DNA from: Variovorax sp. dw_308
GTDB lineage: Bacteria > Pseudomonadota > Gammaproteobacteria > Burkholderiales > Burkholderiaceae_C
Assembly (NCBI RefSeq): GCF_019207085.1
Contig: NZ_JAATOM010000013.1
Span: 62,001 to 126,000, forward strand
Length of the DNA stretch: 64,000 nucleotides
Direction of reading: 5' to 3'
The stretch's first letter is position 1. Each line of letters starts with the position of its first letter. Under the pieces are notes generated by a model. It made no database searches. It saw only the letters and a program-made list of their open reading frames with translations, and was not told the DNA's origin. Positions 60,623 through 64,000 of the stretch are shown one piece after another. A program made the position numbers and the translations under genes.

Positions 60623-61231
60623 TTACTCCACCGCGGCCGGCTGCTTAGCCGGCACGAAAGGCGTCATGCGCAAGGCGACGCGCTTGCGCCAGTTGCCGTA
60701 GGGCTCGTAGCCTTCACTGGTCTCGCAGAGGGACTTCGTCAGCGCGACGATTTCCTCGTTGGTCTTGCTGAAGTCCAGGGGGATCAGGAAGGGCTGCGTG
60801 ATGTACCAGTCGGAGTCGACGAAGAACTCGAGGTTGTTGCCCTCGGGGTCGTGCGCATAGATGCTCCAGGCGATGCCATGGTTGGCCGGGAACAGGTTGC
60901 CGCCGCCCTCGGCCTCGAGGCGCCTCTGGATGTCGCGCAGGTCATCGAGCGAACCGACCTTGAACGAGATCTGGTTGATGCTCGGGCCGAATTGCGGGTT
61001 GGCCGTGTTGGCGGGCAGTTCCTGCGGGCGACCGGTGGCCAGCACGATCTGGTGATGGTCTTCCGGGCTGCGCGAGAGGAACACCAGTTCCATGCCGCCG
61101 GCATTGCCGCGGTCGGTCACGGTGAAGCCGAGCACGTTCGTGTAGAACGCCTCCATCGGCGCGATGCGCTTCACGCTCAGGCCCATGTGGCTGAACATCA
61201 GGTTGGGGGCGGGCTTCGCCGTGGTCGTCAT
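60623..61231 (-). CDS. VOC (glyoxalase/extradiol dioxygenase) family protein
   Basis: A 202-residue VOC protein starting at 61231 behind an AGGAG site. The first ligand position is clear (FSHMGLSVKRIAPMEAFYTN, His), as is the last (NNLEFFVDSDWYITQP, Glu), but the middle ligand His is replaced (SINQISFKVGS instead of NHIxF). Catechol-cleaving members need His-His-Glu, so this protein may use another ligand or catalyse something else. In-frame sequence to 61714 overlaps the hydrolase gene region and is not used. Confidence 0.85.
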   Translation of the reverse strand: MTTTAKPAPNLMFSHMGLSVKRIAPMEAFYTNVLGFTVTDRGNAGGMELVFLSRSPEDHHQIVLATGRPQELPANTANPQFGPSINQISFKVGSLDDLRDIQRRLEAEGGGNLFPANHGIAWSIYAHDPEGNNLEFFVDSDWYITQPFLIPLDFSKTNEEIVALTKSLCETSEGYEPYGNWRKRVALRMTPFVPAKQPAAVE

Positions 61232-61415
61232 GGTGATCTCCTGCTTCTTGAAAGGATTGCCCGGTGCACTTTTGCATCGAGTTCGGGCGGATGCTATGGC
61301 TGCCCCTTCGTGCGGACGAGATTGAAATATTTCGTCGTTGATCAGGTTCTGGCATCGCAGGCGATGCCAGACGATCGTCGGCCCACGCGAGGCTTGCCCC
61401 ACGCAGGACCGGTCG

Positions 61416-62297
61416 CTACTCAGCCGCGCACTGCAGCGCAAAGGCCAGCTGCTGCAACTGCAGCGCGCGCCCGATGTGGTGGAAGTCCATGCAATGCCCG
61501 GTGCCGTGCACCATAGCCGCGTCGACGCGGGACGACTTCGACAGCGCCTGCGCGAAGCTGTCGACCTCGCCTTGCCCGCAGATCCACAGACGATCGACCT
61601 CGGCCTGCCGGTAGTGCACCGGCACCGTGATGCTGCCCAGCGTGGCCGGTGCATTGGCGCTCCAGGTGCTGACGATGTCGACGAGTTCCGCCTTCGGCGC
61701 GCCGGCGCCGGCAAAGCCGGTCGAGGTGCCGGGCATGGCCGGGTCGTAGCTGCCTTCGGGGCCGAACATGAACTGGGCCTTGCCTTCGTCGGGCAACGCG
61801 ATGATGGGAATGTCGGGCAGGCTTTCCCACATCGGCTTGTGCTCGGGCGGCGTGTGCATGCAGACGCCGGAGATGGCCAGGCCGATCAGCGGCAGGCCGT
61901 CGGGCTCGCTGGCGATCATTTCCGCCATCGTGCAGGCGATCGCGCCGCCGATGGAGTGGCCGATCAGCACGATGCCGCGCGTGCCGGCGCCGTAGCGTTG
62001 CCACGCATCCCTCAATGCCGCTGTGAGCGCCCTGGCCTGACCGCGCACTGTCCCTTCCGCGGGCGGCAGGATCGGGCTGTCGACATAGCCGGGACGGTCG
62101 GGCGCGATGATCGGGATGCCATTGGCTGCCGCCTGGTCGAACAGAGAAGCGCCGGGCACGTCGAAGTAGGCCGAGGTGTAGGTGCCGCCGTGAATGGCGA
62201 TGACCAGCGGCGTGTTCGAAGGTAGCGTGCCGGCGGGGATGTTGTGGCGGCCCGAGAGGCCGCCGAACAGCGAGGCGGTGTGTTGTGTTGCGCTCAA
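61416..62297 (-). CDS. Alpha/beta hydrolase
   Basis: A 293-residue alpha/beta-hydrolase-fold protein. The start TTG at 62297 is chosen for the GAGGAG ribosome site and the proper distance; no ATG is nearby. Segments: PLVIAIHGGTYTSAYFDVPG with the oxyanion HGG, APDRPGYVDSP, the nucleophile elbow IVLIGHSIGGAIACTM (Ser) and, near the end, AMVHGTGHCMDFHHIG carrying the catalytic His. Members in such operons hydrolyse esters or C-C bonds of ring-cleavage products. Downstream of the exported amidohydrolase gene on the same strand. Confidence 0.88.
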   Translation of the reverse strand: MSATQHTASLFGGLSGRHNIPAGTLPSNTPLVIAIHGGTYTSAYFDVPGASLFDQAAANGIPIIAPDRPGYVDSPILPPAEGTVRGQARALTAALRDAWQRYGAGTRGIVLIGHSIGGAIACTMAEMIASEPDGLPLIGLAISGVCMHTPPEHKPMWESLPDIPIIALPDEGKAQFMFGPEGSYDPAMPGTSTGFAGAGAPKAELVDIVSTWSANAPATLGSITVPVHYRQAEVDRLWICGQGEVDSFAQALSKSSRVDAAMVHGTGHCMDFHHIGRALQLQQLAFALQCAAE

Positions 62298-62331
62298 GTC
62301 TTTGTCTCCTCGTTGTTGTGTGTCGATCCGC

Positions 62332-63846
62332 TCACGGAAGCGCTTCGGCCTGCAGCTTGTGCAGCGCAGCCGGCGAGTACCAGCCACCCGCGCGCACCAC
62401 GCCCGCGATCCTGTGCAGGTTCGCCACGTCCGCGACCGGGTTCGCATCGAGCAGCACGAGGTCGGCATTCTTGCCAGCCTCCACCGTGCCCATCGTGCTT
62501 TCGCGGCCGAGATACTTCGCGCCGTTGATCGTCGCGATCTGCAGCACCTGCAGCGGCGAGAGGCCGGCCTGCGCGAACAGGTCGAAGTCCTGGTGCAGCG
62601 AGAAGCCCGGCACCACCCAGATCGAGCCGCCCGTGTCGGAGCCCGCGAGCATCGGCACGCCGGCGTCTTGCAGAAGCTTGGTGAACCGGAGTTGCAGCGT
62701 GAAGAAGCGCTTGAAGATCTCGCGGTTGCCGGCGGAGACGCGCTGCGGGAACTGCGCGCCCAGCTCGCTCCACATCTGGCGCACGGGCGGGGGCATGAAG
62801 CGGTTGTTCGGGTCGGCCTTGTAGGCCGGGTCGTCCGCGATCTCCATCGTGCGCAGGCGGATCAACGTCGGCACCTGCCACGAGTTGTCCTTGATGAGTT
62901 CGCCTGCCAACTCCTTGCACTTGCCTTCGTCGTAGCTGTCGAGCACGCGCTGCATGCTCTCGAACTGCGGCGGCTTGGTCATCATCATCGGGTTGGCGAT
63001 GATGCGCACAAGCATGGCTTGCATGGCCGGCGTGGTGGGGCCGACCTGCGGCGGCTCGCCGTGCGTGTGCTGGACAAAATCGCGGATCGGCGCCTCGTCG
63101 CGCGAGCAGCCGAGCAACATCACTTCGAGCGGGCCGAGGTGCTCGATGGAACGCATCGTCTTTGCGCCCTCGCGCACATTGATGTCCATGTTCATGTGAC
63201 CCGAGTACGGCAGCCCCTGCGCCTTGGCTTCCGCGCCCGCGGCGTAGAAGTTCTTCGCGGAGAGGCCGACGGTCTTGATGAAGTCTGCCCCTTGCTGCTT
63301 CTGTTTGCGCACCTCCGCGACTGCGGCATCGGGTGTGGGCGTGAGCGAATCGGTCAGGATGGTGCCGGGGAGCGCCAGCAGCTCCGGCGCCTGCGGATAG
63401 GCAAGCTTGCCGTCGCGGCGCGCCTGCAGCAGCTCGGGCGAGCTCGACATCTGGCGGTAACCGGTGACGCCGTTGGACAGCATGAGCTTGAGCGCAGGCC
63501 GCGGGTCCGGTGCGTTGAGCGGATGGGCATGCATGTCGAGGTAGCCGGGCACGATGAACTTGCCGCGCGCGTCCACCGCATGGGCCTCGCCGCGCGCGAC
63601 GATGGCGGATGCACGGGCGATCCTGGCGATCTTTCCGTTCTCGATGACCACGCTCATCTCGGGCGACAGGCTGCCGTCCTTCACGTTGACCACGGTCACG
63701 CCCTCGATGACAAGGCCCTTGTCGACCACGGTCTTCAGCGCTGTCGCGGCGGTGGCTTGCAGGCCGAGGGTGGCCATGAGCAGCGCCAGCAAGGCGTGAG
63801 GCAGGCGGGCGCCCGACCGGATGTCATGATGTTTCTCGCAATGCAA
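62332..63846 (-). CDS. Exported amidohydrolase (imidazolonepropionase/prolidase-like)
   Basis: A 504-residue metal-dependent amidohydrolase. It starts at a TTG (63846) with an AGGAG site eight bases before. The N-terminus contains a signal peptide-like LPHALLALLMATLGLQATAA. Catalytic landmarks: FIVPGYLDMHAHPLNAPDPR (HxH), DFIKTVGLSAKNF (the carboxylated-Lys position), LPYSGHMNMDINVREGAKTM, MRSIEHLGPLEV, VPMLAGSDTGGSIWVVPGFS (Asp), then an LQIATINGAKYLG tail. The likely location is the periplasm. Upstream of the hydrolase gene by 34 bases; probably the first gene of the operon running to the porin. Confidence 0.87.
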   Translation of the reverse strand: MHCEKHHDIRSGARLPHALLALLMATLGLQATAATALKTVVDKGLVIEGVTVVNVKDGSLSPEMSVVIENGKIARIARASAIVARGEAHAVDARGKFIVPGYLDMHAHPLNAPDPRPALKLMLSNGVTGYRQMSSSPELLQARRDGKLAYPQAPELLALPGTILTDSLTPTPDAAVAEVRKQKQQGADFIKTVGLSAKNFYAAGAEAKAQGLPYSGHMNMDINVREGAKTMRSIEHLGPLEVMLLGCSRDEAPIRDFVQHTHGEPPQVGPTTPAMQAMLVRIIANPMMMTKPPQFESMQRVLDSYDEGKCKELAGELIKDNSWQVPTLIRLRTMEIADDPAYKADPNNRFMPPPVRQMWSELGAQFPQRVSAGNREIFKRFFTLQLRFTKLLQDAGVPMLAGSDTGGSIWVVPGFSLHQDFDLFAQAGLSPLQVLQIATINGAKYLGRESTMGTVEAGKNADLVLLDANPVADVANLHRIAGVVRAGGWYSPAALHKLQAEALP

Positions 63847-64000
63847 TGCGGGTCTCCTGATGGTTTTGCCGCGCGATACTACGGAGCCGGCTGCCAGCCG
63901 GACAGATAGGAAAAGCGCGCTGGCGATGCCTATCCGCTATCGGCTCGTGTCAGCCCGGGAGGCAGGCGGACCAGCCGGTCATGACCTGACGCGCCTATTC
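63847..64000. other. Window end, no gene recognised
   Basis: The last 154 bases hold the leader of the amidohydrolase gene and its ribosome site on the minus strand (AGGAGACC, 63852-63859). Beyond that I recognise nothing. Confidence 0.5.

Overview
The window looks like a chromosomal catabolic region from a GC-rich betaproteobacterium of the order Burkholderiales. Variovorax/Comamonadaceae or Alcaligenaceae-type genomes fit best, but the genus is an inference. The grounds are: six Bug/TctC periplasmic solute-binding proteins plus a remnant of a seventh, with no TctA/TctB membrane partners; two Burkholderiales-type trimeric porins; and many LysR, MarR and TetR regulators next to oxygenase genes. 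I saw no rRNA, tRNA or CRISPR array.

Layout. (1) 1-7962: a partial Bug gene, then a flavin monooxygenase, an AtuA/DUF1446 protein, its DUF4387 partner, an MmgE/PrpD protein, an MFS transporter and another Bug gene. A GTCAC tandem repeat and a Bug gene remnant sit inside this block. (2) 7963-13230: a mobile-DNA scar. It holds a large serine recombinase without its catalytic domain, split by a complete IS701-family element (9253-11197, with CTAA target duplications and a DUF6788 passenger), and a decayed istB. (3) 13231-21823: a co-directional block of cytosine-deaminase-like amidohydrolase, RidA, creatininase-family amidase, SsuABC-like ABC importer, FAD oxidoreductase, phthalate-dioxygenase-type reductase and a RutR-like regulator. 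RutR-box-like sites lie upstream of the creatininase gene. This suggests uptake and breakdown of a cyclic nitrogen compound. (4) 21824-23340: an IS3 orfB fragment abutting a decapitated zinc-type dehydrogenase.

(5) 23380-38624: FMN reductase, porin, SnoaL-like protein, Bug, LysR, iron-type alcohol dehydrogenase, Bug, then a probable aromatic meta-cleavage set: FAD hydroxylase, extradiol dioxygenase and FAH-family hydrolase, divergent from a LysR gene, followed by aldehyde dehydrogenase, an ACMSD-type decarboxylase and Bug. (6) 38678-42070: pyruvate dehydrogenase E1 (aceE) followed by a remnant of an aceF lipoyl domain, divergent from a frameshifted Lrp/AsnC gene. (7) 42121-54929: two parallel two-component aromatic monooxygenase systems (HsaA/HsaB type), each with its own ring-cleavage-type VOC protein. 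Around them lie a frameshifted arylsulfatase, SnoaL, YciI, an ACMSD-family decarboxylase, an MFS carrier, an FAH hydrolase and TetR/MarR regulators. (8) 54958-63846: MarR, Rieske oxygenase, Bug, LysR, porin, EthD-like, VOC, alpha/beta hydrolase and an exported amidohydrolase.

Together the genes read as a string of modules, each with its own capture protein, porin or transporter, oxygenase, ring-cleavage or hydrolytic enzymes, and regulator. Mobile-element debris separates some of them. The most interesting observations are the possible aryl-sulfate/phenol system with duplicated hydroxylases, the RutR-like nitrogen-heterocycle block, the promoter motif shared by three genes in block 5, and a series of precisely readable gene-decay events.
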